DNA from: Denitromonas ohlonensis
GTDB lineage: Bacteria; Pseudomonadota; Gammaproteobacteria; Burkholderiales; Rhodocyclaceae
Reading direction: 5' to 3'
Assembly (NCBI RefSeq): GCF_007625205.1
Contig: NZ_VMNI01000002.1
Location: 186,001 to 250,000 of the forward strand
DNA: 64,000 nt
A program made the position numbers and the translations under genes. The notes under the pieces were generated by a model that did not search any database, had not been told where the DNA came from, and saw only the letters and a list, made by a program, of their open reading frames with translations. Below are positions 26,738 to 36,441 of the stretch, in pieces (the first letter of the stretch is position 1; the number at the start of each line of letters is the position of its first letter).

Positions 26738-28699
26738 ATGGCACACCTGAAAAGCACCGGATCACGCCCGTCTTCGAGCGGCACGAATCCTGCTGACATG
26801 ACACCCATGTCGCCGCCCAAACCCGCCGCTGCCAACACCCCACACATCGACGCCTCCTGGCAGCGCTCGACCGACTACGGCCTCAGCCCCGAGCATCCGC
26901 TGCATCTGGACATCGCCAGCCGCTCGCTGCTCGCCGAGCGGCTCGAAGCCAACGCCCGGCTGATGAGCTTTGCCCAGCCGGTCATGGAATACCTGCATCG
27001 TCAGCTCACCCAGTCCTCATCCATGGTCTTGCTGGCCGACCGTGACGGGCTGGTGCTGCGCACCGTGGGCGACGGCGATTTTGTCGACCGTGCCCAGCGT
27101 GTCGCCCTCGCCCCCGGCGCCCACTGGCGCGAAGCGGTGATGGGCACCAACGCTATCGGCACCGTCGCGCATGAATCACGCACCATTGCCGTGTGCGGCG
27201 AGCAACACTTTCTGGAGCGCAACCGCTTCCTCACCTGCATCGCCACGCCCATCCACGCCCCCACCGGCGGCATGCTCGGCATCCTTGATCTATCGAGCGA
27301 CACCCGCGTCACCCTGCCCCACGCCCAGGCGCTGCTCACCTCCACCGCCGAGATGATCGAACACCGGCTGATCGAATCGCTCGACACCGGCAAAGTCATC
27401 GTGCGTTTCAGCCCCCACGCCGAAATGCTCGGCACGCCCATCGAAGGCATCGCCCTGTTTGACGACGCCGGCCGCATGATCGGCTGCAACCGCCGCGCCC
27501 GCGCCCTGCTCGGCCTCACCGACCCCACCGCGCTGCCCGACTTCACCACCTGTTTCCAACGCGACTGGCAGCGCCTGCCGCATCTGGTCGAGGCCTGCGC
27601 CGCCGGCCCCATCGTACTGCGCACCTCACCACCGCCCGCGCTGTCGGCCCGCCTGCAATGGCGCAATCCGCCGCCGTCCACCCCGCACTACCGCCAAGCG
27701 GCACCCCCGGTGCGACATAAAACCACCGGGCTCAAAAGCGGCTTCGACGCGCTCGACCATGGCGATGCGCGCATGCAACTGGCCATCCGACGCGCCCGAC
27801 GCATCGCCGGGCACAACATCCCGCTGCTCATCCAGGGCGAAACCGGCTCGGGCAAAGAACTCTTCGCCCGCGCCTACCACGCCGACGGCCCGCGCCGCGA
27901 CGCCGCTTTTGTCGCCGTCAATTGCGCAGCCATCCCCGCCACGCTGATCGAATCCGAACTCTTCGGCTACGCCGCCGGCGCCTTCACCGGCGCCAAAGCC
28001 AAAGGTGCCCCCGGCCGCCTGCAAGACGCCGACGGCGGCACCTTGTTTCTCGACGAAATCGGCGACATGCCGCTCACCCTGCAAGCCGTGCTGCTGCGCG
28101 TGCTCGAAACACGCCGCGTCACCCCGCTCGGCAGCAGCGACGAAACCCCCATCGACATCGCCCTCGTCTGCGCCAGCCACCGGCCGCTGCACACACTGGT
28201 CACCGAAGGCGCCTTCCGTGCCGACCTGCTCTTCCGGCTCAACGGCCTCTCCGTCACCCTGCCCGCCTTGCGCGAGCGCGCCGACTTCGACCGCTTCCTC
28301 GACACCTTGCTCGCCGACGCCGCCGACGGCCGCCCCGTCCGCCTCGCCAGTGCCGTGCGCAGCCAACTGCGCGCCTACCCCTGGCCCGGCAACGTCCGCC
28401 AGCTCAAGAACGCCCTGCGCGTCATGGTCGCCCTGCTCGACGACACCGACACCGTCATCGACCTCAAGCACCTGCCCGAAGACCTCGTCACCGCCATCGC
28501 CAACACCCCGGCCCACACCCCCGCCGCCGAAGACCTGCGCAGCTGCGAACAACGCCTCGTCCGCGCCTGCCTGCAACGCCACGGCGGCAACGTCTCCGCC
28601 GCCGCGCGGGAGCTCGGCATCACGCGGACCACGCTGTACCGGAAATTGCGTCAAGATGACAATGCCGCAAAGAGCCACGCCCCCGACGAACCAACGTAA
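26738..28699 (+). CDS. AcoR-type sigma-54-dependent transcriptional activator (copy 2)
   Basis: About 653 residues from ATG 26738. Other possible starts are 26690, 26798 and 26807; 26690 is disfavoured because the activator dyad at 26710 would then be coding. Order: short N-terminal segment with ASWQRSTDYGLSP, GAF sensory domain, AAA+ with Walker A GETGSGKE, GAFTGA in AAGAFTGAKAKG, Walker B GGTLFLDEIGD, and a Fis-type helix-turn-helix (GNVSAAARELGITRTTLYRKL). The recognition helix is almost the same as in copy 1. Codon use is strongly C-rich in the third position. Divergent to the aldehyde dehydrogenase it probably activates. Confidence 0.9.
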   Translation: MAHLKSTGSRPSSSGTNPADMTPMSPPKPAAANTPHIDASWQRSTDYGLSPEHPLHLDIASRSLLAERLEANARLMSFAQPVMEYLHRQLTQSSSMVLLADRDGLVLRTVGDGDFVDRAQRVALAPGAHWREAVMGTNAIGTVAHESRTIAVCGEQHFLERNRFLTCIATPIHAPTGGMLGILDLSSDTRVTLPHAQALLTSTAEMIEHRLIESLDTGKVIVRFSPHAEMLGTPIEGIALFDDAGRMIGCNRRARALLGLTDPTALPDFTTCFQRDWQRLPHLVEACAAGPIVLRTSPPPALSARLQWRNPPPSTPHYRQAAPPVRHKTTGLKSGFDALDHGDARMQLAIRRARRIAGHNIPLLIQGETGSGKELFARAYHADGPRRDAAFVAVNCAAIPATLIESELFGYAAGAFTGAKAKGAPGRLQDADGGTLFLDEIGDMPLTLQAVLLRVLETRRVTPLGSSDETPIDIALVCASHRPLHTLVTEGAFRADLLFRLNGLSVTLPALRERADFDRFLDTLLADAADGRPVRLASAVRSQLRAYPWPGNVRQLKNALRVMVALLDDTDTVIDLKHLPEDLVTAIANTPAHTPAAEDLRSCEQRLVRACLQRHGGNVSAAARELGITRTTLYRKLRQDDNAAKSHAPDEPT

Positions 28700-28705
28700 A
28701 TCGGA

Positions 28706-28804
28706 GCGTAGATTGGGTTGAGCAAAGCGAAGCCCAACAATCACCACCTCGCCACGTCGAAAACGTTCGAAACACCGCGTTGGGCTTCGCTTTGCTCAAC
28801 CCAC
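28706..28804. repeat. Palindromic repeat element of the TTGGGTTGAGC/GCTCAACCCAA family
   Basis: Two arms, TTGGGTTGAGCAAAGCGAAG-like at 28713-28738 and its inverse GTTGGGCTTCGCTTTGCTCA-like at 28779-28803, are separated by about 40 bases. The same family recurs at 61024-61256 with GCAGCG in place of AAAGCG. Such elements are widespread in proteobacterial genomes between genes. It follows the activator stop at 28699 and may also work as a transcript-end stem. Confidence 0.75.
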
Positions 28805-28829
28805 CCCACCAAAAAACAGGAGACACCCC

Positions 28830-29150
28830 ATGATCAAAGTAAGCGTCATGTACCCCAACACCCCGGGCGCCCGCTTCGACCACGACTATTACCGCGACAC
28901 CCACATGCCCATGGTCAAGTCCCGCCTCGGCGCGGCTTGCCGCTACTACACCGTCGACAAAGGGCTCGCCGGCGGCGCGCCTGACCAGCCCGCCACCTAT
29001 GTCGGCATGTGCCACATCTTCTGCGACTCCGTCGAGACCTTCCAGAACGCCTTCGGCCCCCACGCCGACGCAATCATGGCCGATATCCCCAACTACACCG
29101 ACCTGGCACCCATCCTGCAGATCAGCGAAGTTGCGGTCGAACGCGGATAA
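28830..29150 (+). CDS. EthD family protein
   Basis: 106 residues, the full size of an EthD dimeric alpha/beta-barrel domain. The start MIKVSVMYPNTPGARFDHDYYRDTHMPMV and the conserved His in THMPMV are the family signature. GGAGAC lies before ATG 28830. EthD was first seen as needed for ethyl tert-butyl ether breakdown beside a P450, and a cytochrome P450 gene is convergent here at 29290, but no ferredoxin is nearby. Function unknown. Confidence 0.88.
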   Translation: MIKVSVMYPNTPGARFDHDYYRDTHMPMVKSRLGAACRYYTVDKGLAGGAPDQPATYVGMCHIFCDSVETFQNAFGPHADAIMADIPNYTDLAPILQISEVAVERG

Positions 29151-29174
29151 CACCACCGCCAGCGCCACCATCAG

Positions 29175-29212
29175 CAATGCGGCGGCACGCGACTGAGCGG
29201 ACCGCCGCATTG
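29175..29212. terminator. Stem-loop between convergent EthD and P450 genes
   Basis: Eleven-base perfect arms CAATGCGGCGG (29175-29185) and CCGCCGCATTG (29202-29212), loop 16. No T run on either side, so a bidirectional stem is likely but intrinsic termination is uncertain. Confidence 0.5.
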
Positions 29213-29289
29213 CCGTTCACCGGCGCGGCCGCGAGCCTGCCCGCACGTCGGCCGCCATGTTTTCCACGACGGCAGACCAGCCGGTTCGG

Positions 29290-30432
29290 CTAAGTTAACA
29301 CCACCGGCACCCGGTGGTAGCCCCCCACCGGTGCCACCTCTCGTTCCGGCGATTGGTCAGGCGCCGGTTCGATGGTGTTCACCGACGCCAGCAACGCCTG
29401 CAGCGCAATTCGCAGTTCCCAGGTCGCCAGCAAGCGTCCCGGACAAACGTGTTTGCCGATGCCGTAGACGAGGTTCGCTGCCGCATTCCGCTGCGGATCG
29501 AAACGGTTGTTGTCGAAGACGGTTTCGTCACGATTGGCCGACGTCCAGTTCAGCTTGACCCGCGCGCCGCTCGGGATCTCCACACCGCCGATCCGTACCG
29601 GGCAGGTGGTGACGCGCCGATTCGACACAAACGGATCATCAATGCGCAACATCTCATCGATGATCGCATCCACCTCGGCGTCCGAGGCGGTGCGCAGCCG
29701 CGCTGCCAGGCCCGGTTGCTCGGCAACCTGGGCCACGATGACACCGACACACAGCGCGATGGAACCCAGATCACCGCCAGTCCAGTTGCGCAGGATCGAC
29801 ACCAGTTCCGTCTCGGTCAGCAGGCGACCGTCCACCGTCTCGCGACACAGCCGGGTCGTCACATCATCGGGTGCATCGACCTGCGCCGCACGCCGGGGCT
29901 GGATGACCGAGCGGATGATTTCGTCGAACTGTTCGGCCACATCGCTCGTCCAGGCGCGATCCCCGGAACGGGTGGCCGCGTGGTTCTCCTGCATCCACGT
30001 CAGCAAGCGCGGCTCCAGCTCGGCAGGCCAACCCAGCCACTCACACTGCGCACGCACGGCGAAAACCGCGCCGATGTCGCTGACCGCATCCAGCACAACA
30101 CCTCTTGGCAAATCCACCACCAGTTGCGCTGCGACGCGTTTGAAGACCGGCACGAACGGCACCAGTGCGTCATGAGTCAGGTAGCGCTCGATCACTTCCC
30201 GGTAGCGGGCATGCTCGTCGCCATCCAGGCCGTTGGGTACCTGCAAATACCGTGAGACTGCGCTGGAGAATCGCTCATGGTCCAGGGCCGCAGCGGCAAC
30301 ATCGGCATGTCGAAGCAGCACCCATTCATCGGCAACGTTTCTGACAACGGGATGCTTGGGACGCAACTCATCGGTGTAAGCGCGCAGGTCCCGCCCGGCG
30401 GCGGACAAGTCGTCTGGCATATGGTCGGTCAT
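29290..30432 (-). CDS. Cytochrome P450
   Basis: 380 residues from ATG 30432, with AAGGAG before it. The haem-binding loop YGIGKHVCPGR carries the Cys at residue 330. The K-helix ExxR is EMLR at 260-263. The I-helix reads NWTGGDLGSI (about 216-225), lacking the usual AGxDT acid-alcohol pair: Asp is present but the following Thr is replaced by Gly/Ser. The protein is soluble and short for a CYP, like bacterial class I enzymes; no ferredoxin or reductase gene is nearby. Substrate unknown. It faces EthD convergently. Confidence 0.92.
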   Translation of the reverse strand: MTDHMPDDLSAAGRDLRAYTDELRPKHPVVRNVADEWVLLRHADVAAAALDHERFSSAVSRYLQVPNGLDGDEHARYREVIERYLTHDALVPFVPVFKRVAAQLVVDLPRGVVLDAVSDIGAVFAVRAQCEWLGWPAELEPRLLTWMQENHAATRSGDRAWTSDVAEQFDEIIRSVIQPRRAAQVDAPDDVTTRLCRETVDGRLLTETELVSILRNWTGGDLGSIALCVGVIVAQVAEQPGLAARLRTASDAEVDAIIDEMLRIDDPFVSNRRVTTCPVRIGGVEIPSGARVKLNWTSANRDETVFDNNRFDPQRNAAANLVYGIGKHVCPGRLLATWELRIALQALLASVNTIEPAPDQSPEREVAPVGGYHRVPVVLT

Positions 30433-30557
30433 GTTGGCTCCTTGACGATCAGGGCACACGCCTTGGTGAATGAATCAATGAAAACGCCGTCGAAGCGCGT
30501 GACTCAAGTGCCCTGCAGAAAACAACAGAGCGTCACACCCGGATGCCCGCAAGCGTT

Positions 30558-31628
30558 CTAATTTACCGGCAGGCGCGTGCTTTGCCAACGGCGCAGCAAG
30601 TCGAAAACAAATCCGTAAAAGGCGGCAGACCATGCGATGTATGCGGCGTACAAAAAGATCGGCGGCAGGAAATCAAGAAAATCGAAGGCCAGCGCCTCAA
30701 TCATTTCATGGGTGCTGACGGTATACATGCCGAGAGGGAACACCGCCCCCCAATAGAGTGGGTCGTATTTCAGCGGAAAGCGTTTATAGAGGTGACGCCA
30801 CAAGCCGAGGATCAGCAACATCGGAATCCACCAGGTTCCGGTCGCCCAGTAGAAGATGGTGAAGCCCTTCAAAAACGGCAGAATCGACAACAGAAATGGC
30901 GCCTCGGGCGCATTGATAATCAACAAGGCGCCGGCCAGCGTGGAAATCGCCATGGCCCCCATATTGATCCAGTACGGTGGCGACAGGTCGCCGGGGGAGA
31001 AGCGGAAAAACGTATAGCGGTAAAAAATGAGCGACATCATCCAGATGTACAGCATGCCGCCCCACAACCACATGGACAGCGCAAAAAAATTCAGCTCCAG
31101 CTTGTAGGGCTGCCCGAGGTGCACCGCCAGCAACGCGCTGAGCACCGCCATTGACTGTGTGGCCACCACCGCGAGCAACCAGCCACCGCTGATCCCCTTG
31201 TCCAGCGAGGGCTTTTCCTGCTTGACGGTGAAGGCAGTGAAAATGGTGTAGGTCAGCCCGATCCAGAGCACAATCGCCACACCCCAAAACGCCACCCCCA
31301 CCCGATAGCTGCCGGTCAGCACCACAAACTCGCTTCCCAGAATGCTGGAAGCGGCCACCATCGTGAAGAATCCGGGTCCGCGCAGGTGATCGATCATGTC
31401 CGCAAAGAACGGACGCGGGTAATGAATCACGCGCAACACGGTCAACACCCAAAGCACGCCGTAGATCGCAATATTGAGATAAAAAAGGGCCGCAGCAACG
31501 CTTGGCATACCACGGTGATGGGCCGCAAGAGCAACGATCCCGGTCGCCATCGCCATGCCAAAATAGGCAGGTGACATATCCGACAAATGCGCAACCAATC
31601 GATTGCCGGGCTGGCTTGGTGTACTCAT
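30558..31628 (-). CDS. TDT-family (TehA/SLAC1-like) membrane transporter
   Basis: 356 residues from ATG 31628 with GAGGCG before it; the frame extends to 31694. About ten membrane helices. The start SPAYFGMAMATGIVALAAHH and the segment VFPLGMYTVSTHEM fit the tellurite-resistance/dicarboxylate transporter and SLAC1 anion channel superfamily, in which a Phe gates the pore. Substrate unknown; C4-dicarboxylate, sulfite or another anion are possible. Confidence 0.87.
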   Translation of the reverse strand: MSTPSQPGNRLVAHLSDMSPAYFGMAMATGIVALAAHHRGMPSVAAALFYLNIAIYGVLWVLTVLRVIHYPRPFFADMIDHLRGPGFFTMVAASSILGSEFVVLTGSYRVGVAFWGVAIVLWIGLTYTIFTAFTVKQEKPSLDKGISGGWLLAVVATQSMAVLSALLAVHLGQPYKLELNFFALSMWLWGGMLYIWMMSLIFYRYTFFRFSPGDLSPPYWINMGAMAISTLAGALLIINAPEAPFLLSILPFLKGFTIFYWATGTWWIPMLLILGLWRHLYKRFPLKYDPLYWGAVFPLGMYTVSTHEMIEALAFDFLDFLPPIFLYAAYIAWSAAFYGFVFDLLRRWQSTRLPVN

Positions 31629-32116
31629 GCTCGCCTCAGAATATTGGTACGACATCGCCGAGCACGCCGCGAAACGATGACCCGACGGCAGCACCGCGTG
31701 CCGTGTGCGGACTCAGGATGGCGCGCTCCAACAGAACACCGACCACCCGAAGGATGACGGTGGGAATTCTACGCCCGGCATACGCGCACCGGATAGTGTC
31801 GATTACTTTGATGCCCGCGCCATCACCGGCATGGTATTTATGATGAAGAATCCGACGTTCGACGCTTTGAATCGCCCCGGGTTTGATGGAGGCCAGCTGG
31901 TTAAAGTTAGACCACGGCTGGTCCGCTTGGCGAGTCAGGCGGCGTGGATCGCCCTTACTCCTGGTCGTACCCGACCCCGATCAGCATGCCTGCTTCGCGT
32001 CGCACCGACCGCGCTGTGGGCTTTCGGCTGAGGTCATCCGCCGCGGAAGTATCGGCAGAATGAGCCCCCCGGCGGCGAGTGCGACGCCCACACGCGGTGA
32101 CACGCCGCCCGGCTGT
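31629..32116. other. Gene-poor interval holding a Cache-gene remnant
   Basis: 488 bases with no supported intact gene. The only recognisable content is the remnant at 31955-32026. The stretch 31650-31950 looks like decayed or non-coding DNA; no promoter or repeat could be assigned. Confidence 0.5.
31955..32026 (-). pseudogene. Remnant of the C-terminal end of a Cache-domain gene
   Basis: Read on the minus strand, the end encodes VRREAGMLIGVGYDQE and a stop at 31955-31957. This closely matches the C terminus VRREGGALIGVGYYQE of the intact Cache protein at 37573-38430. Upstream the match breaks after a few codons, with an apparent indel, and the next gene ends at 32117. So only a short tail is left. 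It suggests a past duplication or rearrangement around the sensor kinase cluster. Confidence 0.6.
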
Positions 32117-33775
32117 TCAGCTGGCCGCGGCAGGCGGGCGCGACTGTGCCAACAACGTCACCACGGCGTCGTAAAGTTGTTCGGGGTGGACGGGTTTGTG
32201 GATCTGCGCGCTCACCCCGGCGGCGCGACGGGCCTCGGCATCCGACGCGTCGGTGTCGGCGGTCAGCGCGAGAATCGGGGTCTGCCGGTGCTCGGGCAAG
32301 GCGCGGATCGCGGTGGCGGTATCCACACCGTCTCTCCGGGATCGATGCAGATCCACCAGGATCAAGTCGTAGCCGGCACGGCCGGCCATCGCCAGCGCCT
32401 CGCTCCGGGTCTCGGCCACCGCCACCACCAGACCGACGTCCTCCAGCAGCACGCGCGACAATTCCTGACTGAGCGGCTCATCGCTGGCCAGCAATATGCG
32501 CGCACCGCCAAAGTCGGCCTGGAGGCGGACTTGCGCTAAATCGACCGGGTCATTCGGCGGTGCGGGCGGCGTGTGTTTCGCCGCCCGCGCGAGCCGGACG
32601 GTAAGCCAGAACGTGCTGCCGACGCCTGGCGTGCTACTCGCGCCGATCTGACCATCCATCATCCTCGCAAGGCGCTGGCTGAGCGCCAGCCCAAGGCCGG
32701 TGCCTCCATGGCTACGGGTGGTCGAACCATCGAGTTGTTCGAACAGGACAAACAAGCGATCCCGTTCCGCCGCCGTCATCCCGGGGCCGGTGTCCTGCAC
32801 CTCGAAGCGCACATTCACCTCATCGGAATTCTGTGTGCACAGCGCCGCCCGCACGACCACCTGACCGGCGCCGGTAAACTTGATGGCGTTGCCGGCCAGG
32901 TTGAGGAGTATCTGGCCAAGGCGCACCGGGTCGCCGCGAAGCGGTAGCGCGGCCAGCGTCGGCGCCACTTCAAAGTGCAGCGCCAGTTGCTTTTGTGCCG
33001 CGAGGTGCTGCACCTGAGCACGGAGCGTGTCGAGCACCTCGCCGAGGGTGAAATCGGCCCACGCCAGTGTCAGCCGATCGGCCTCGATGTTGGCGATGTC
33101 GAGGATGTTATTGAGCAGTGCCAGCAAATCGCGGGCGGCACGATCGACATGAGACAGGCAACCACGCAGCGCCGGATCGTCGGTGCGGCGCTGGGCCACG
33201 GCCGTCATGCCCATGATGGCGTTCATTGGGGTGCGCAGCTCGTGGCTCATGTTGGACAGAAAGATGCTCTTGGCCCGGCTGGCGGCTTCGGCCGCCTCGC
33301 GCGCTATCGACAAGTCCGCGGTGCGTGCCTCGACCATCGCCTCCAGGTGATCGCGATGCTGCATCAGCGCTTCGCGCTGGGCATCGACTTCCTTGCGCAA
33401 CTGCTCACGCTCCACCAGATTGCGGATGCGCAAGCGGGCGATGTCGACATTGACGGGCTTGCTCAAATAGTCGGACGCGCCCAGATGCAGGCCGCGGACT
33501 TCGGCACCGAGGTCGTCCAGGGCGGTCACGAACACGACTGGCACATGCACCAGCGACGGGAGCGCCTTGAGGCGCTGACACACTTCGTAGCCGTCCATCT
33601 GAGGCATCATCACGTCCAGCAAAATGATGTCTGGCGGCGCGGCCTCCGCCAACGCAAGCCCCTCCGGCCCGCTCAACGCCACCCGCACGTCGAACTCGTT
33701 GGCCAGCGCGGCGCACAGCGTGTGCAAATTGCTCGGGGTATCGTCGATCACCAGAACGGCAGGTTTGTTCATCAT
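32117..33775 (-). CDS. Hybrid histidine kinase with receiver domains at both ends
   Basis: About 552 residues. Order: receiver domain (about 5-120, phospho-Asp in IILLDVMMPQMDGYE), coiled coil, HisKA with SNMSHELRTPMNAIMG, HATPase with DTGPGM and GGTGLGLALS, and a C-terminal receiver (about 430-545) with Asp in DLILVDLHRSRRDG. No membrane helix, so cytosolic. The start at 33775 overlaps the preceding stop (ATGA). It seems to take phosphate from the membrane-bound hybrid kinase encoded just upstream. Neither protein has a DNA-binding or cyclase output. Confidence 0.88.
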   Translation of the reverse strand: MMNKPAVLVIDDTPSNLHTLCAALANEFDVRVALSGPEGLALAEAAPPDIILLDVMMPQMDGYEVCQRLKALPSLVHVPVVFVTALDDLGAEVRGLHLGASDYLSKPVNVDIARLRIRNLVEREQLRKEVDAQREALMQHRDHLEAMVEARTADLSIAREAAEAASRAKSIFLSNMSHELRTPMNAIMGMTAVAQRRTDDPALRGCLSHVDRAARDLLALLNNILDIANIEADRLTLAWADFTLGEVLDTLRAQVQHLAAQKQLALHFEVAPTLAALPLRGDPVRLGQILLNLAGNAIKFTGAGQVVVRAALCTQNSDEVNVRFEVQDTGPGMTAAERDRLFVLFEQLDGSTTRSHGGTGLGLALSQRLARMMDGQIGASSTPGVGSTFWLTVRLARAAKHTPPAPPNDPVDLAQVRLQADFGGARILLASDEPLSQELSRVLLEDVGLVVAVAETRSEALAMAGRAGYDLILVDLHRSRRDGVDTATAIRALPEHRQTPILALTADTDASDAEARRAAGVSAQIHKPVHPEQLYDAVVTLLAQSRPPAAAS

Positions 33776-36417
33776 GCGCATGGATCGTCCGGTGTGTCCG
33801 TCGCAGCAAAGGTTTCGTGCAATTGCTGCATAGCGTCAGCGAATTGAAACACCGACAGTGATTTTCCGGCCTCGGCCACTCCGTCGGCCTGTGGGCTGCC
33901 AACCACGGCCGCCTGCAAGTCGCGAAACACCGCGAGCGCATCGAATTTTCGCTCGGCCAGCAGGGGGAACAGGCGAGCCAGAATTGTCTCGATGCGAGGG
34001 TCGCATTCGGGCGCCTGAGCCGCCAGCGGCGCCCTTGTGGCGTCCGGCGCAAGCATCGATGACGCCGTTGCAGCGGGTTCCGGGAGACTGGCGGGCAGCC
34101 AGCGGGCGAGGCTGGTTCGCAGGAGACTGATCGACACCGGCTTGACCAGGAAATCATCCATACCTGCCGCCAGCGCACGCTGCCGGTCGCCTTCGTAAGC
34201 ATTGGCGGTGAGGGCGACCACCGGCAACCTGGGTCGGCCGCACTGTGTCTCCCACTGTCGGATTCGGGCGGTGGCATCGTCGCCATTCATCACCGGCATC
34301 TGGAGGTCCATCAGCACCAGATCGACAGCCATGCCGCCTTCGAGCGCCGCCACCGCCTGTTGGCCGTCACCCAGCAAGGTGACAGACACGCCTAGCTGGC
34401 CGAGCAAGGCCTTGATGACCTTCTGATTGCTCGGCTGGTCCTCCACCACCAACACATGGCCGCTCAGGCTGCCCACCCTGCCCACGTCCGTGACCAACCG
34501 AGTGGCGACGCCGATCTCATCACACGCATCAACTCGCTGGACCTGAATACGAAACCAGAACCGCGAACCCACCCCTGAACGGCTATCGACACCGACATCC
34601 CCCCCCATCAAACGGGCGAATCGACGCACGATCGACAAACCCAGACCGGAGCCACCGTACTTGCGCGTAACGGAGTCGTCTGCCTGTGAGAAGGCCTCAA
34701 AGACCATTTTCTTCGATGCATCCGGGATGCCGATGCCGGTATCGATGACCGCAAATTCGAGCACCGCCTTTGTGCCCTCAGCTCCCACTTCACCGGCTTC
34801 GATGCGAACACTGCCCTTGGCGGTAAATTTAATGGCATTGCCGATCAGATTGACCAGCATCTGACGCACCCGATTCGCGTCGCCCAAATAGCGCCGCCCG
34901 GTGCGCCCGTTCCACTGCACAGTCAATTGAAGGGCCTTGGCCTTGGCAGTTCGGCTGAACAGGGTTTCAACCTCGTCGAGCAACAGGGCCGGTTCGAACT
35001 CACCAGACTCCAGCGCCATCCGCCCGGCCTCGATCTTGGACAAATCGAGGATATCGTTGAGCAAGCTCAGCAGCGACTGACCGGAACTCAGAATGGTGCC
35101 CGCGTATTCCTTGCGCTCGGCTTCAGTCAATTCGGGCAACTGCAACAGCTGCGCCATGCCCAGTACCGCATTCATCGGGGTGCGTAGTTCGTGCGACATG
35201 GTGGCCAGAAAGCGGCTCTTGGCCAGATTGGCAGACTCGGCAGCCTGCTGCGCTTCATACAGCTCGTGGGCCACAACTCGCTGTGCCGCGAGCACCTCGA
35301 GGTGACGGTTGAAGCCGGTCACCATATCGCTGATCTCGTCCTCGGTATCGGCCAGCGCCAAGGGCGCCGGAATGTCGTCGGGATGGTCCTTGAGGCGACC
35401 GAACCCCTCCGATACATCTCGCACCGGCGCCACCACGCGGCGCACGAAACGCCAGGCAATCAGGCCAATTACGACAATACCTATGAGCAAGAGCACCACG
35501 CCGGCGTAGATCAGCGCATTGGTCGGCGCGACCAGCACGCTGCGCGGCAGCGCCCCCGCCAGCAGCAGCCCGGTGCGCGCTACCGGCACGGCGGCCAGAA
35601 TCACGTCTTCATCGTCAAGCCTCAGTTCGCGAACAGGGGCGTCCGCTCGCAGCACATCGGCAAAGCCGGTCGCAGCCGGCAGGCCGAGCAATCCTGCATC
35701 GCTGTGATAGACGAAAAGTCCTTTCTGGTCGAGCAGCATGAGCGTGAGCCGCTCGGGCGTTTTCACCGCCGCGAGGAACTCGTTCATGATGACGCGGGTG
35801 TCGATGTTGATGACCAACAGGCCGACCACCTCCGTGGTGCCGGTCTCCGGTTTGAAATGCCGCACGACCCGTGTTGCCATCAGCACTTTCTTCTGGGTCG
35901 ACGCGCGATTGAGGTTCTCCTCGATACCGCGCCAGTGGATTGACGTCGCGCTCCGGTGCGCTTCGCGCAGCATCTCCGGCACGCGCGCCTGATCGACATC
36001 GCGGGCGTCGAGCGTATCGCCGACATGAAAGTGCTTGCCTTCCGGCGAGAACAGGTCGATCGACACCAGCCCCTTGATGCCCACATAGCTGTTCAGAATG
36101 TAGCCAATCTGCGCCTGGGTCTTCAGGACCGAAAAAGAATCGGTCCCGGCTGGCGGGGTATGTTCGTCCAGCGCCTCGCTCAGCGCCTCGTTGCCCGCCA
36201 CGTCGGCGGCAAGGTTTTCGATCTGGTCGGCATACAGGGTGAGATAGGCGCTCAGATCGGTCATGCGCTGGTGGTGGAACTCGCCCGCCTGCTCAATGAT
36301 GATGCGACGCGAGATGTCGAACGACGACACGGCCAGCAGCGTGAGCGGCACGATGCCGGCCAGCAGCAAATACCCCAAAAGACTGACGGCAATACCGATC
36401 CGCCGCTTGCGCTTCAC
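33772..36417 (-). CDS. Membrane-bound hybrid histidine kinase with periplasmic dCache sensor
   Basis: 881 residues, GTG start at 36417 with GGGAGGG upstream. Order: membrane helix (about 11-31), periplasmic double Cache region (about 32-300), second helix (LIYAGVVLLLIGIVVIGLIA), HAMP, HisKA with ATMSHELRTPMNAVLG, HATPase with DTGIGIP and GGSGLGLSIV, receiver with Asp in LVLMDLQMPVMNGDD, and a 110-residue C-terminal tail without a clear Hpt His. It follows a periplasmic binding protein gene by 24 bases, suggesting the binding protein presents a ligand to the sensor, as in LuxPQ or TorTS. Confidence 0.9.
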   Translation of the reverse strand: MKRKRRIGIAVSLLGYLLLAGIVPLTLLAVSSFDISRRIIIEQAGEFHHQRMTDLSAYLTLYADQIENLAADVAGNEALSEALDEHTPPAGTDSFSVLKTQAQIGYILNSYVGIKGLVSIDLFSPEGKHFHVGDTLDARDVDQARVPEMLREAHRSATSIHWRGIEENLNRASTQKKVLMATRVVRHFKPETGTTEVVGLLVINIDTRVIMNEFLAAVKTPERLTLMLLDQKGLFVYHSDAGLLGLPAATGFADVLRADAPVRELRLDDEDVILAAVPVARTGLLLAGALPRSVLVAPTNALIYAGVVLLLIGIVVIGLIAWRFVRRVVAPVRDVSEGFGRLKDHPDDIPAPLALADTEDEISDMVTGFNRHLEVLAAQRVVAHELYEAQQAAESANLAKSRFLATMSHELRTPMNAVLGMAQLLQLPELTEAERKEYAGTILSSGQSLLSLLNDILDLSKIEAGRMALESGEFEPALLLDEVETLFSRTAKAKALQLTVQWNGRTGRRYLGDANRVRQMLVNLIGNAIKFTAKGSVRIEAGEVGAEGTKAVLEFAVIDTGIGIPDASKKMVFEAFSQADDSVTRKYGGSGLGLSIVRRFARLMGGDVGVDSRSGVGSRFWFRIQVQRVDACDEIGVATRLVTDVGRVGSLSGHVLVVEDQPSNQKVIKALLGQLGVSVTLLGDGQQAVAALEGGMAVDLVLMDLQMPVMNGDDATARIRQWETQCGRPRLPVVALTANAYEGDRQRALAAGMDDFLVKPVSISLLRTSLARWLPASLPEPAATASSMLAPDATRAPLAAQAPECDPRIETILARLFPLLAERKFDALAVFRDLQAAVVGSPQADGVAEAGKSLSVFQFADAMQQLHETFAATDTPDDPCA

Positions 36418-36441
36418 TAGAGCCCTCCCGTAAGTGCCGCG

